Shown here: positions 25,602 to 34,577 of the stretch, in pieces
How the letters are laid out: each line of letters starts with the position of its first letter
Numbering within the stretch: position 1 is the first letter of the stretch
Assembly (NCBI RefSeq): GCF_014196835.1
Contig: NZ_JACIEK010000012.1
Coordinates: forward strand, 1-64,000
Length of the DNA: 64,000 bases
Origin: Aureimonas pseudogalii
GTDB lineage: Bacteria > Pseudomonadota > Alphaproteobacteria > Rhizobiales > Rhizobiaceae
Reading direction: 5' to 3'
Made by a program: the position numbers and the translations under genes
The notes under the pieces: generated by a model
What the model was told of the DNA's origin: nothing
Seen by the model: only the letters and a program-made list of their open reading frames with translations
Databases searched by the model: none

Positions 25602-27086
25602 ATGGATGTGCCGGTTTCGAGAATAGAGCTAGGCCGGTCGATGCTGGAGATCGCGTTCGAGTTGGACGAGCACTCAGCGGCGCCGGTCTTCCTCCAACTC
25701 AGCCGGGCCATCATTGCGGCGATCGACGCCGGCCGACTGGAGCCGGGCCGAAAGTTGCCCGGCACGCGGGCGCTGGCCGTGTCTTTGAAGATCCACCGCA
25801 ACACGGTCGATGCCGCCTATCACGAGGCGGTCATGCAGGGCTGGCTCGTCGCCGAGCCATCGCGCGGCACCTTCGTCGCTCGCGATCTGCCGGCGATGCC
25901 GACCGCCGGTTCGATCCATCCCGGTCCTGCAGCGGAAAAAGGTCGGGTTCGAAGCACGGTCTCTCTGCCGACGTGCGGTGGGCCACCGATGCTGTTCTTC
26001 TCGGACGGCGCGCCCGACGCGAGGCTGCTGCCGCGGGCGGAACTGGCAAGGGCCTTCAGGCGCGCGCTGACGACGCCGGAGTTCCTACGCGCCTCGGGCT
26101 ATGGCGACCCCCGCGGCGCACTTGCACTGCGGGAGGCGCTCTGTGAGCATCTCTCGGCGGAACGCGGCCTTGCGCTGGCGCCCGCCGACATCCTCGTGAC
26201 ACGCGGCAGTCAGATGGCGCTGTTTCTGGCCGCCGGCGCATTGCTCGAGCGGGACGAGGTGATCGCAGTGGAAGAGCCGGGCTATCCGCTTGCCGTCACC
26301 GCTTTCCGTGCGGCGGGCGCGCGGGTCGTGGGCGTTCCCGTCGACGCCGACGGATTGTCGGTCGAGCATCTCGAGCGCTTGGCGGTATCCGAGCAGAAGC
26401 TGCGTGCCGTCTACGTCACGCCGCACCACCAATATCCGACGACGGTGACGATGGGCGCCGGGCGCCGGATCCGTCTGCTGGACGTGGCGCGTCGTCACGG
26501 TCTGACGATCGTCGAGGACGACTACGATCACGAGTATCGCTTCGACGGCAAGCCGGTTCTGCCGCTCGCCTCGCGCGCAGGTGACGTGCCGGTCCTCTAT
26601 GTCGGATCCCTGTCCAAGGTGCTCGCGCCGGGCATACGCCTTGGCTACGCGACGGGACCGGTCGACCTGCTCCAACGCATGGCCGACGATCGTCAGGCGA
26701 TCGACCGCCAGGGAGACGTGCCACTGGAGCACGCCGTCGCGATTCTCCTGCGGGAAGGTGACCTCGGCCGCCATGCTCGCAAGACGCGGAGAATCTATCA
26801 GGCCCGGCGTGATCTCTTGGCGCGCTCGTTGACGAGCAAGCTCGGCGCTTACCTCGATTTTGCGATCCCGCCGGGTGGTCTCGCGCTGTGGACGCGATTG
26901 CTACCCGGGCTCGACGCTGAACGATGGAGCCACGAAGCACGGCGTCACGGTTTGGCTGTCACGCCTGCGATGTCGCAATGCCTTGACCTCGTGCGTGCCC
27001 CGCAAGCCTTTCGGCTAGGCTTTGCGAGCCTTGACGACGTTGAAACGAGCCGAGCTGTCGAAATCCTCGCAATGACGATGCCATAA
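25602..27086 (+). CDS. MocR/PdxR-type regulator
   Basis: This is a second GntR-aminotransferase fusion regulator, about 494 residues. The HTH (RLEPGRKLPGTRALAVSLKIHRNTVDAAYHEAVMQGWL) is followed by a fold-type I aminotransferase-like domain with YVTPHHQYPTTVTM, IVEDDYDHEYRF and the PLP-lysine segment LYVGSLSKVLAPGIRLGY. Its DDYDxEYR and SKxLxPxLR motifs are typical of PdxR-like MocR proteins, which sense PLP. It is divergent from the glutaredoxin-amidotransferase-MOSC-glyA-pdxY-lysR operon and likely controls it. The start is uncertain: MDVPVSR (25602) or MLEIAFEL (25641). The reading from 25533 overlaps the divergent gene. Confidence 0.85.
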   Translation: MDVPVSRIELGRSMLEIAFELDEHSAAPVFLQLSRAIIAAIDAGRLEPGRKLPGTRALAVSLKIHRNTVDAAYHEAVMQGWLVAEPSRGTFVARDLPAMPTAGSIHPGPAAEKGRVRSTVSLPTCGGPPMLFFSDGAPDARLLPRAELARAFRRALTTPEFLRASGYGDPRGALALREALCEHLSAERGLALAPADILVTRGSQMALFLAAGALLERDEVIAVEEPGYPLAVTAFRAAGARVVGVPVDADGLSVEHLERLAVSEQKLRAVYVTPHHQYPTTVTMGAGRRIRLLDVARRHGLTIVEDDYDHEYRFDGKPVLPLASRAGDVPVLYVGSLSKVLAPGIRLGYATGPVDLLQRMADDRQAIDRQGDVPLEHAVAILLREGDLGRHARKTRRIYQARRDLLARSLTSKLGAYLDFAIPPGGLALWTRLLPGLDAERWSHEARRHGLAVTPAMSQCLDLVRAPQAFRLGFASLDDVETSRAVEILAMTMP

Positions 27087-27321
27087 CGTATGGGAAAAGC
27101 ATCTTCGATGGCAGGTGTCTCAACCTCTACACTCCTGGTTCGAGAACATCCTCCGAAACAGGCGGTCGGATCGTACGATGCATTCTGTGGTGAGCACGAC
27201 AGGCTTTGCCTCGCTCACCGGATCGCTGATCGTTTGATCGCATCCTCATCGATTTCCACGTCACCTCCACCAGCGCGAATCCGGAAGGGACCTGTCATTC
27301 GAGAATCTGACCTCTGCCAGT
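27087..27321. other. Intergenic, no gene seen
   Basis: The 472 bases between the MocR stop and the tRNA hold no convincing reading frame. This first half shows nothing I can interpret; the second half carries the repeat cluster and tRNA terminator listed separately. No integrase remnant is recognisable. Confidence 0.5.
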
Positions 27322-27507
27322 TTGTCTCCACAGGTGGCCGTTGTCTCCACAGGCGCCGACTCATGTCTCCAATAGCGTATCGGGCAAAAGGTGAGACGGC
27401 AGCGGAAGTGGGGCCGTAAACGCTACCGTATCCGAAAGCCGCCGTGAGCTAGCGTTCCGCTGGAGACAATATGGAGACAAGCCGCATCCTCACAGGATAT
27501 GTCTCCA
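27322..27507. repeat. Six TGTCTCCA copies near the tRNA-Gly end
   Basis: TTGTCTCCACAGG occurs twice as a perfect 13-base direct repeat (27322-27334, 27341-27353; spacing 19). Further TGTCTCCA copies lie at 27364-27371 and 27500-27507, with inverted copies TGGAGACA at 27461-27468 and 27472-27479. Clustered short sites just inside an element end resemble integrase arm or excisionase sites. That role is inferred. Confidence 0.6.
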
Positions 27508-27527
27508 GAAAAGATCCCGCAGGGATC
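27508..27527 (-). terminator. Rho-independent terminator of tRNA-Gly
   Basis: Read from the tRNA (minus strand), GATCCC-TGC-GGGATC is followed at once by TTTTCT, about 32 bases beyond the CCA end. Confidence 0.65.
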
Positions 27528-27558
27528 CTCATATATGATTGAATTTATACGTAAAATT

Positions 27559-27633
27559 TGGAGCGGGCGATGGGATTCGAACCCACGACCCCAACCTTGG
27601 CAAGGTTGTGCTCTACCACTGAGCTACGCCCGC
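27559..27633 (-). tRNA. tRNA-Gly (anticodon GCC), putative attachment site
   Basis: The 75-base minus-strand gene begins GCGGGCGTAGCTCAGTGG, has the anticodon stem-loop CAACC-TTGCCAA-GGTTG with anticodon GCC, the T-loop GGGTTCGAATCCC and an encoded CCA end. All four stems pair. Its 3' end faces the mobile-element genes, the standard geometry for tRNA-targeting integrases. On the other side lie core chromosomal genes. The tRNA itself looks complete and functional. Confidence 0.95.
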
Positions 27634-27899
27634 CCGCTCCCCGCTGGCGTCGCCGTGTGGCGTGCGCTGCGGATGAGCGGCTTATCGCCGATTCGGATTT
27701 AGATTGCAACAGGGAAAAGACGGTCGATGCGTCGGTTCGTCGTTCCCTCTGCCGCGGAGGAGGGGCGGGCGCCGCGACGCCGCGGAGCGGGAGGCGTCGG
27801 GCGCGCCATCCGGGTCCGGCTTGACGATCGGGCGGCCTGCGCGCCATGGAGGCGGGGAACGATCCGAGGGGCTTGCAAGGCCGGCAGGGAGAGGACGAC

Positions 27900-28481
27900 A
27901 TGATGGACGGCGATCGCGACGCGCCCTTCTCGCATCCCGACGCGGCGATGGCGGCGCTCGCGCCCGAACTCGCCGCCTTCCTCGATGCCGCCGGCTTGAC
28001 CACGCGCACGCTGGCGCACGAGGCGGTGCACACGGTGGAGGAATCGCGCGCACTGCGCGGGCGCATCACCGGCGCGCACACGAAGAACCTGTTCCTGAAG
28101 GACAAGAAGAGCCGGCTCTTCCTCGTGGTCGCCGAGGAGGGCACGGCGGTGGATCTGAAGACCCTGCACGGGCGCATCGGCGGGCAGGGCCGCCTCTCCT
28201 TTGCCGGCCCCGACCAAATGCGAACCCATCTCGGCGTCGAGCCGGGCTCGGTGACCGCCTTCGGCACGCTGAACGACCGCGACGGCGCGGTGCGGCTCGT
28301 CCTTGATGCCGCGCTGATGGCGTCCGATATCTGGAACTGCCACCCGCTGACGAACCGGGCCACCACCTCGATCGCCCGCGACGATCTCATGCGCTTCTTC
28401 GCCGCCACCGGGCACGAGCCGCTGGTCGCGGTACTGGAGGCGACGACCGCAGACGAACCTTCGAACGGATCAATCCGATGA
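27900..28481 (+). CDS. Prolyl-tRNA editing protein, ProX/YbaK family
   Basis: This 193-residue protein belongs to the YbaK/ProX deacylase family, with HEAVHTVEESRALRGRITGAHTKNLFLKDKKSRLFLVV and VEPGSVTAFGTLNDRDGAVRLVLD. It hydrolyses Ala-tRNA(Pro) (ProXp-ala type) in trans, correcting prolyl-tRNA synthetase errors. The ATG at 27900 is preferred over 27846 because GGGAGAGG lies just before it. The stop overlaps the thioredoxin gene start (ATGA). It is the first core gene beyond the tRNA. Confidence 0.9.
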   Translation: MMDGDRDAPFSHPDAAMAALAPELAAFLDAAGLTTRTLAHEAVHTVEESRALRGRITGAHTKNLFLKDKKSRLFLVVAEEGTAVDLKTLHGRIGGQGRLSFAGPDQMRTHLGVEPGSVTAFGTLNDRDGAVRLVLDAALMASDIWNCHPLTNRATTSIARDDLMRFFAATGHEPLVAVLEATTADEPSNGSIR

Positions 28482-29488
28482 GTGACAATCCCTACGGTGC
28501 CGGCCTCGGCGGCGGCTACGGACGGCAGACCACCACCGGCGCCGCGGCTCCGGCCGCCGCTCCCGCAGGCATGCCGGGCATGGGCGCCCCCACGGCCGCG
28601 CCGGCCCCGGGCGATCTCGTGAAGGACACGACCACGGCGAACTTCTCGGCCGACGTGGTGCGCGAATCGCGCAGACAGCCGGTGCTCGTGGATTTCTGGG
28701 CGCCGTGGTGCGGCCCCTGCAAGCAGCTGACGCCGATCCTCGAGCGCGCGGTGCAGGCCGCCGGCGGGCGCGTCAAGCTCGTGAAGATGAACATCGACGA
28801 GCATCCCTCCATCGCCGGCCAGCTCGGCGTCCAGTCGATCCCGGCCGTCTTCGCCTTCGTCGACGGGCAGCCGGTGGACGGATTCATGGGCGCGCTGCCC
28901 GAGAGCGAGGTCAAGGCCTTCATCGACCGGCTGACCGCGGGCGTCGCGGCCCCGGGCGGCGATCCCGTGGCCGAGGCGTTGGCGCAGGCGCGCGAGGCGC
29001 TGGGCGCGGGCGATCTCGCAGGCGCCGCGCAGATCTTCGGCGCCGTGCTGCAGCACGATCCCGAAAGCGCCCCGGCCGCCGCGGGTCTTGCCGAATGCTA
29101 CCTCGCGGCCGGCGACACGGAGCGCGCGAAATCGGTGGTGGATCAGGTGTCGCCGGCCATGCTCGACGACGCCGCCTTCGCCACCGTGAAGACGCGGCTG
29201 AAGCTCGCCGAGGAACTGGCGGGGCTCGGCGACGCCGCCACGCTGCAGGCGCGCCTCGAGGGCGATCCCGACGACCACCAGGCGCGCTACGATCTGGCGC
29301 TCATCGCGCAGGCGCGCGGCGAGCGCGACACGGCGGCCGGCCATCTCCTCGAGATCATCCGCCGCGACCGCGCCTTCGACGACGACGGCGCCCGGCGCAA
29401 GCTCGTGGAGTTCTTCGAGGTCTGGGGGCCGATGGACCCGGCCACGAAGGAGGGCCGCCGCAAGCTCTCCTCGCTGCTCTTTCGCTAG
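28478..29488 (+). CDS. Thioredoxin with TPR domain (CnoX/YbbN-like)
   Basis: The 336-residue protein starts with a flexible Gly/Ala/Pro-rich stretch (residues 1-45). A thioredoxin domain with the active site FWAPWCGPCKQLTP (about residues 69-82) and cis-Pro IPAVFAF follows, then a TPR region from about 170 to the end. This is the layout of the chaperedoxin CnoX/YbbN, which protects proteins from oxidative aggregation and passes them to chaperones. Unlike E. coli CnoX, it keeps the full WCGPC redox motif, as in Caulobacter-type proteins. Confidence 0.88.
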   Translation: MSDNPYGAGLGGGYGRQTTTGAAAPAAAPAGMPGMGAPTAAPAPGDLVKDTTTANFSADVVRESRRQPVLVDFWAPWCGPCKQLTPILERAVQAAGGRVKLVKMNIDEHPSIAGQLGVQSIPAVFAFVDGQPVDGFMGALPESEVKAFIDRLTAGVAAPGGDPVAEALAQAREALGAGDLAGAAQIFGAVLQHDPESAPAAAGLAECYLAAGDTERAKSVVDQVSPAMLDDAAFATVKTRLKLAEELAGLGDAATLQARLEGDPDDHQARYDLALIAQARGERDTAAGHLLEIIRRDRAFDDDGARRKLVEFFEVWGPMDPATKEGRRKLSSLLFR

Positions 29489-29653
29489 GGCGGTTCCCGC
29501 CGTGCTGCCGTCGCGCGGCGCGGCCCATGCGGGACGAGGCGGGCCGGGGCAGCGATCCTCGATCCGGGCCGCGACGCCGTTTCGCGGCGTCGCATCCCCT
29601 TGAGTTCGTCGGGTGCCGCGCCAGTTCCGGTGGACGCCAAGGGGAGACATGCA

Positions 29654-30334
29654 GTGGTTCAGGCCGGAAACGTCAACTATCGCCGCGAGGACGATCTGCC
29701 GGACGTGGTGGCGGTCTTTCCGCTGACCGGCGCGTTGCTGCTGCCGGGCGGGCAGATGCCGCTCAACATCTTCGAGCCCCGCTATCTCGCGATGATCGAC
29801 GAGGCGATGGGCGGCTCGCGCGTCGTCGGAATGATCCAGCCCCGGCTCGACGGTGCGGTGCGCGCCGACGACGAGCCGGAACTCTGCGCCGTCGGGTGCC
29901 TCGGGCGCATCACCTCGCTCACCGAGACCGGCGACGGGCGCTATCTCCTGAACCTCCAGGGCATCGTGCGGTTTCGCGTGCTCGAGGAACTGGATGACGA
30001 TCTGCCCTACCGGACGTGCCGGGTGGCGCCCTTCGCGGGCGATCTCGAGCTCGGCGAAGGCGCGGACGAGGTGGACCGAGACGCGCTGCTTAAGGCCTTC
30101 CGGCAGTATCTCGACGCCAACCAGCTGGAGGCGGACTGGGACAGCGTGGTGAAGGCCTCCAACGAGACGCTCGTCAACGCGCTGTCGATGATGTCGCCCT
30201 ACGGGGCCGCCGAGAAGCAGGCGCTTCTGGAGGCGCCCGACCTCAAGACCCGCGCTGCGACGCTCGTCGCCATCACCGAGATCTCGCTGGCGCGCGAGAG
30301 CTCCGAGGACGGTGGCCCGCAGATCCTGCAATAG
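29654..30334 (+). CDS. LON peptidase N-terminal domain protein
   Basis: This 226-residue protein consists of the Lon N-terminal (LAN/PUA-like) domain without ATPase or protease: [35 protein letters not shown], then [30 protein letters not shown]. Its function is unknown; substrate binding or regulation of proteolysis is assumed. The GTG at 29654 is preferred because GGGGAGA precedes it by eight bases; a TTG at 29600 would add 18 residues of poor quality. In related genomes it sits between the thioredoxin and Trm112 genes, as here. Confidence 0.85.
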   Translation: MVQAGNVNYRREDDLPDVVAVFPLTGALLLPGGQMPLNIFEPRYLAMIDEAMGGSRVVGMIQPRLDGAVRADDEPELCAVGCLGRITSLTETGDGRYLLNLQGIVRFRVLEELDDDLPYRTCRVAPFAGDLELGEGADEVDRDALLKAFRQYLDANQLEADWDSVVKASNETLVNALSMMSPYGAAEKQALLEAPDLKTRAATLVAITEISLARESSEDGGPQILQ

Positions 30335-30515
30335 GCGGACGCTCGCGGGCGGCTCCTCGGCTAGGCGCACGCGGGCCCTAACCCGGTCGGCAGCTCGTTC
30401 GGACCTTGGACCGGAACCGCAGGGCTTTGGACCAGAACCGTTCCGAGGCCAGGTCGGAGATCCGCCGAGCCCGGACCGTGCCCAACCCGAAAACCCACTG
30501 GACGAGAACGAGACG

Positions 30516-30707
30516 ATGACCGACGAGACGACCCGACCGCGACCCGACCCCAAGCTGCTGGAGCTTCTCGTCTGTCCGCTGACGAAGACGGTGCTGCGCT
30601 ACGATCCCGAGCGCGCCGAACTCGTATCGGTCGCCGCCAAACTCGCCTATCCCATCCGCGACGGCATCCCGATCATGCTGCCATCGGAAGCGCGCGAGTT
30701 GGACTGA
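30516..30707 (+). CDS. Trm112-family protein
   Basis: This 63-residue protein has the Trm112/YcaR pattern: [37 protein letters not shown]. Trm112 proteins activate methyltransferases in eukaryotes and archaea; the bacterial role is less clear. Only one of the usual Cys pairs is present (VCPLTK), common in alphaproteobacterial members, so zinc binding is unlikely. It lies downstream of the LON-domain gene, probably in the same transcription unit. Confidence 0.88.
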   Translation: MTDETTRPRPDPKLLELLVCPLTKTVLRYDPERAELVSVAAKLAYPIRDGIPIMLPSEARELD

Positions 30708-30969
30708 GGCGGGGCACTGCGACGCCGACGCTCGCTCCTCATGGGGCGGGCAACGGCGACACGCTGGACGCGCCCGTGCTGTCAGCGAGGCAGGCTGTGG
30801 CTGCTCCGACTCAAGTGAAGTCGGGGGGCGGTCGTGCCAAGAGCGATTTCGGCGGCCACGGGTCGGGGAGGGCGCACCTTTCGAGCCTGACCCTCGTCGC
30901 TGTCCGGCGATGGAGCGCGTCCGCAAAGACTAGGGACGGTCGCGACGTGCACGTCTCACACCGCCGGGT

Positions 30970-32790
30970 TCAGATGCCCATGCCGTCGCGCACGTCGGTC
31001 GGGTCCACCGGGCGGTTTTCGGTCTCGGCCGGCACCATCAGCCGGCGCAGGAGCGGGCGCAGCGTGAAGTCGAGGACGCCGAGGATCACGGCCTTCCAGA
31101 GCGCCAGTCCGAGGATCAGCGCGAGGATCGCCATGCCGATGGCCGCCGCGCCGCGGAACAGCGTGACGCCACGCGCGCGCGCGGGATCGGCGGCGAGCGA
31201 GGGACCGAGCCATTCCGCGCGGAACCGCTCGGTCGCGGTGCGCGGCGGCAGCGTTGCGGTGGCCGAGGCGCTGGCCGGAAGAGCAGCCACCTCCGGCTCG
31301 GGCTCGCGCGGCACGCTGGTGACGACGCCGAGCGCCACCGTCTCGTTCGTCAGCTGGTCGATGAGGATGAAGGCGCCGAGCTCGCGGCTCTCGGCATAGG
31401 TGGTGGAGACCGGCGGCCGGTCGAAGGCGAGCGTGATGCGGCCGATCTCGTTCATCAGAAGCGCGTTGGCGGGGCGCGGCTCGTAGGAATGGATGTCGAC
31501 GGCCTCGTTGAGCGCGCGCACGTTGGCGGGCGTCTGCGCGGAGCCTATCCGCGCCACGAAGCGCCCGCCCGCGACGAGCGGCCGCTCCACCATCCAGAGG
31601 ATCTCGGCCTCCACCAGCTTGTGCGCAGCGATGGGATCGTCGACGCGCACGATGACGTCGCCGCGCGAGGCGTCGATCTCGTCGTTGAGCGTCAGCGTCA
31701 CCGCCTCGCCGTCGCCGGCCTGATCGACCTCGCCGCCGGGCCCGTAGACGGCGCGCACGGTGGAGCGCTGGCGGCTCGGCAGCGAGAGCACGCTGTCGCC
31801 CTTGGCGATGCGCCCGCCGGCGATCGTGCCGCAGAAGCCGCGGAAGTCGAGATTGGGGCGGTTGACCCACTGCACCGGCAGGCGGAAGCGGCTCGAGCCC
31901 GCCTGCAACGTCGTCGGCTGGACGCTCTCCAGCGTCTCGATCAGGGTCGCACCGCGATACCAGGGCGTGTTGGCCGAGCGCGTGATGAGGTTGTCGCCGT
32001 TCTTGGCCGAGAGCGGGATGTAGGTGACCTCGGTGAAGCCGAGCTGGCCGCGGATGGCCTCGTAGCCGGCGACGATGTCGTCGAAGGTCGTCTGGTCGAA
32101 ATCGACCAGATCCATCTTGTTGATCGCCACCACCACCGACTTGATGCCGACCATCGAGGTGATGAAGGAATGGCGGCGCGTCTGCGGAAGGATGCCCTTG
32201 CGCGCGTCGACGAGGATCACGGCGAGCTCGGCCTGGGAGGCGCCGGTCGCCATGTTGCGCGTGTACTGCTCGTGGCCGGGCGTGTCGGCGATGATGAAGG
32301 CGCGGTGCGCGGTCGAGAAGTAGCGGTAGGCGACGTCGATCGTGATCCCCTGCTCGCGCTCGGCCGTCAGCCCGTCGACGAGGAGCGCGAAGTCGAGATC
32401 CTCGCCCGTGGTGCCGAACTTGCGCGAATCGCGCTTCAGCGCGTCCATCTGGTCGTCGAACACCGAGTTGGTGTCGAAGAGCAGGCGCCCGATCAGCGTC
32501 GACTTACCGTCGTCCACCGAGCCGCAGGTGATGAAGCGCAGGAGCGAGGCCTTCGGCGCGGCGATGGCGGGCGCGTCGGGGATCGGGACGGCGGCCGGTG
32601 CGGGCTCCGAAACGGGAGCGACGAGGGCCGCCTCCAGCGGCGCCACGGCTTCGTCGGGCGCGGGGCCGGCGAAGATTTCCGCCTCGCGGATGGCAGCAGG
32701 GTTGGTGGTGGCCGCCAGCACGGCGTCGCCCTCGGGCTCGTGCGCGACGTCGAGATCGCGGGAAGCGTCGGTCCGGGTCGTGGCGGACAT
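30970..32790 (-). CDS. cysN: Sulfate adenylyltransferase large subunit with membrane tail
   Basis: This 606-residue GTPase subunit of ATP sulfurylase has GSVDDGKSTLIGRLL (P-loop), EQGITIDVAYRYF, ADTPGHEQYTRNMATGAS and NKMDLVDF. It drives APS formation by CysD. Two features are unusual: an Ala/Pro/Glu-rich N-terminal extension of about 80 residues and, after the core, a hydrophobic segment (AAAIGMAILALILGLALWKAVI) near residue 555 that looks like a membrane helix. The APS kinase domain of CysNC fusions is absent, consistent with a CysH that uses APS directly. The start overlaps the cysD stop (TGATG). Last gene of the operon. Confidence 0.9.
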   Translation of the reverse strand: MSATTRTDASRDLDVAHEPEGDAVLAATTNPAAIREAEIFAGPAPDEAVAPLEAALVAPVSEPAPAAVPIPDAPAIAAPKASLLRFITCGSVDDGKSTLIGRLLFDTNSVFDDQMDALKRDSRKFGTTGEDLDFALLVDGLTAEREQGITIDVAYRYFSTAHRAFIIADTPGHEQYTRNMATGASQAELAVILVDARKGILPQTRRHSFITSMVGIKSVVVAINKMDLVDFDQTTFDDIVAGYEAIRGQLGFTEVTYIPLSAKNGDNLITRSANTPWYRGATLIETLESVQPTTLQAGSSRFRLPVQWVNRPNLDFRGFCGTIAGGRIAKGDSVLSLPSRQRSTVRAVYGPGGEVDQAGDGEAVTLTLNDEIDASRGDVIVRVDDPIAAHKLVEAEILWMVERPLVAGGRFVARIGSAQTPANVRALNEAVDIHSYEPRPANALLMNEIGRITLAFDRPPVSTTYAESRELGAFILIDQLTNETVALGVVTSVPREPEPEVAALPASASATATLPPRTATERFRAEWLGPSLAADPARARGVTLFRGAAAIGMAILALILGLALWKAVILGVLDFTLRPLLRRLMVPAETENRPVDPTDVRDGMGI

Positions 32791-33692
32791 CAGAAATACC
32801 CTTCCTGCTTCTTCTCTTCCATCGAGGCGCCGCCGTCGCGGTCGATCACCCGGCCCTCCCGCTCCGAGGAGCGCGAGGAGCGCATCTCGGCGATGATCTC
32901 GGGCAGCGTCGCGGCATCGGAGCGCACCGCGCCGGTCAGCGGATAGTCGCCGAGCGTGCGGAAGCGCACCAGCATCTCCTCGACCTCCTCGCCCGGCAGC
33001 AGCTTCATCCGGTCGTCGTCGCGCATGATCAGCGTGCCGTCGCGCCGCACCACGGGGCGGGGCTTGGCGAAGTAGAGCGGCACCACCGGCACGTTTTCGA
33101 GCGCGATGTAGTCCCAGACGTCGGCCTCGGTCCAGTTGGACAAGGGGAAGACGCGGAAGCTCTCGCCCTGGCGCTTGCGGGTGTTGAAGAGGTGCCAGGG
33201 CTCGGGGCGCTGGTTCTTGGGCTCCCAGCGGTGCTCGGCCGAGCGCAGCGAGAAGACGCGCTCCTTGGCGCGGCTCTTCTCCTCGTCGCGCCGCGCGCCG
33301 CCGAAGGCCGCGTCGAACTTGTGAATGTTCAGCGCCTGCTTGAGCGCCTCGGTCTTCATCACGTCGGTGTGGACGCGCGAGCCGGAATCGAAGGGGTTGA
33401 TGCCCGCCTTCAGCCCTTCCTGGTTGGTGTGGACGATGAGGTCGAGGCCATATTCGCGCGCGATGCGGTCTCGGAACTCGATCATCTCCCGGAACTTCCA
33501 GGTCGTGTCGACATGCATGAGCGGGAAGGGCAGCTTGCCCGGCGCGAAGGCCTTCATCGCCAGATGCAGCATGACGGCCGAATCCTTGCCGATCGAATAG
33601 AGCATCACCGGGTTCTCGGCGGTGGCCGCCACCTCGCGGATGATGAAGATCGACTCGGCTTCCAGCCGCTGCAGATGGGTCATCGGTGTCAT
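32790..33692 (-). CDS. cysD: Sulfate adenylyltransferase small subunit
   Basis: This is the 300-residue catalytic subunit of ATP sulfurylase, with the PP-loop [49 protein letters not shown] and the C-terminal [23 protein letters not shown]. It forms APS from sulfate and ATP with CysN. The start [15 protein letters not shown] at 33692 gives the normal length; the inner ATG three codons later is possible. It follows cysH by 92 bases and is coupled to cysN. Confidence 0.95.
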   Translation of the reverse strand: MTPMTHLQRLEAESIFIIREVAATAENPVMLYSIGKDSAVMLHLAMKAFAPGKLPFPLMHVDTTWKFREMIEFRDRIAREYGLDLIVHTNQEGLKAGINPFDSGSRVHTDVMKTEALKQALNIHKFDAAFGGARRDEEKSRAKERVFSLRSAEHRWEPKNQRPEPWHLFNTRKRQGESFRVFPLSNWTEADVWDYIALENVPVVPLYFAKPRPVVRRDGTLIMRDDDRMKLLPGEEVEEMLVRFRTLGDYPLTGAVRSDAATLPEIIAEMRSSRSSEREGRVIDRDGGASMEEKKQEGYF

Positions 33693-33784
33693 GGGGATCT
33701 CTGGAACCTCCGGCCCGTCGCGCTCTCGAAGCGCGTCCGGCGTCGCATGGAAAGCGCCCGGCGACGAGGCCGGGCGAAAGAAAA

Positions 33785-34573
33785 TTAGGACGGGATGGTC
33801 TCGAAGGCGCTGTCGCCCGGCGCCGGGCCGCCGTCCTCGGCGCGCACCGGCTGGCCCTCGCCGTCGACATGCAGCCCGCATTCGCGGCGCGTCTCCTCCT
33901 CCCACCACCAGCGGCCGGCGCGCTCGACCTCGCCGGGGCGGATCGCCCGCGTGCAGGGGGCGCAGCCGATGGAGAGGAAGCCCTGCGCGTGAAGCTCGTT
34001 GACGGGAACCGCGTTCTCCTCGGTGAAGAGGCGGATCTCGTCGCGCGTCCAGTCGAAGAGCGGATTGGCCTTCACCACCTGCCGCGCGCCGTCGAAGGAG
34101 ACGAAGTCCAGCCGCTCGCGGTTGGCCGACTGGTCGCGGCGAAGGCCGGTGATCCAGAGCGCAGCACCATCGAGGGCGCGCGCCAGCGGCTCGACCTTGC
34201 GCACGCCGCAGCAGGCCTTGCGCATCTCCGGCGCGAAATAGAGCCCGTTGATGCCCTGGTCGTCGATCAGCTCTTCCAGCGCCTCGGCCTGCGGGTACTT
34301 GGCCTTGATGCGGCGCCCGTAGGTCTCCTCGGTCTTCTGCCAGAGCGCGTAGGTCTCGGGAAACAGGCGGCCGGTGTCGAGCGTCACCACATTGATCGGC
34401 AGCGCGTTGCGGAAGATCAGATGGGTGATCATCTGGTCCTCGATGCCGAGCGAGGTGGTGAAGACAATGCGACCGGGCACCTCGGCGACGAGGCGCTGCA
34501 GACGCTCCAGCGGCGTCAGCGCCGCGAAGGCCTCGTTCAGGTCCGCGGCGATGGTCTCGAGCGTCCGGTCCAT
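33785..34573 (-). CDS. cysH: Assimilatory APS reductase
   Basis: The 262-residue enzyme has the PP-loop-like [25 protein letters not shown], the Cys-Cys pair in [14 protein letters not shown] and the second pair in GCAPCTRAI. These four Cys bind the [4Fe-4S] cluster that marks APS reductases rather than PAPS-specific enzymes. It reduces APS to sulfite using thioredoxin. The usual C-terminal catalytic Cys is in the [10 protein letters not shown] segment. It lies four bases after the DUF934 gene in the sulfur assimilation operon. Confidence 0.93.
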   Translation of the reverse strand: MDRTLETIAADLNEAFAALTPLERLQRLVAEVPGRIVFTTSLGIEDQMITHLIFRNALPINVVTLDTGRLFPETYALWQKTEETYGRRIKAKYPQAEALEELIDDQGINGLYFAPEMRKACCGVRKVEPLARALDGAALWITGLRRDQSANRERLDFVSFDGARQVVKANPLFDWTRDEIRLFTEENAVPVNELHAQGFLSIGCAPCTRAIRPGEVERAGRWWWEEETRRECGLHVDGEGQPVRAEDGGPAPGDSAFETIPS

Positions 34574-34577
34574 GGGG

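Noticed and set aside
27090-27419. A 109-codon frame next to the tRNA considered as an integrase remnant
   Set aside because: No tyrosine recombinase residues (R-H-R-Y) are visible and the sequence is not protein-like.
30970-33870. A 966-codon frame that seems to fuse cysN with an upstream protein
   Set aside because: Residues before [10 protein letters not shown] are a shadow of cysD in another frame; cysN starts at 32790 with the usual TGATG coupling.
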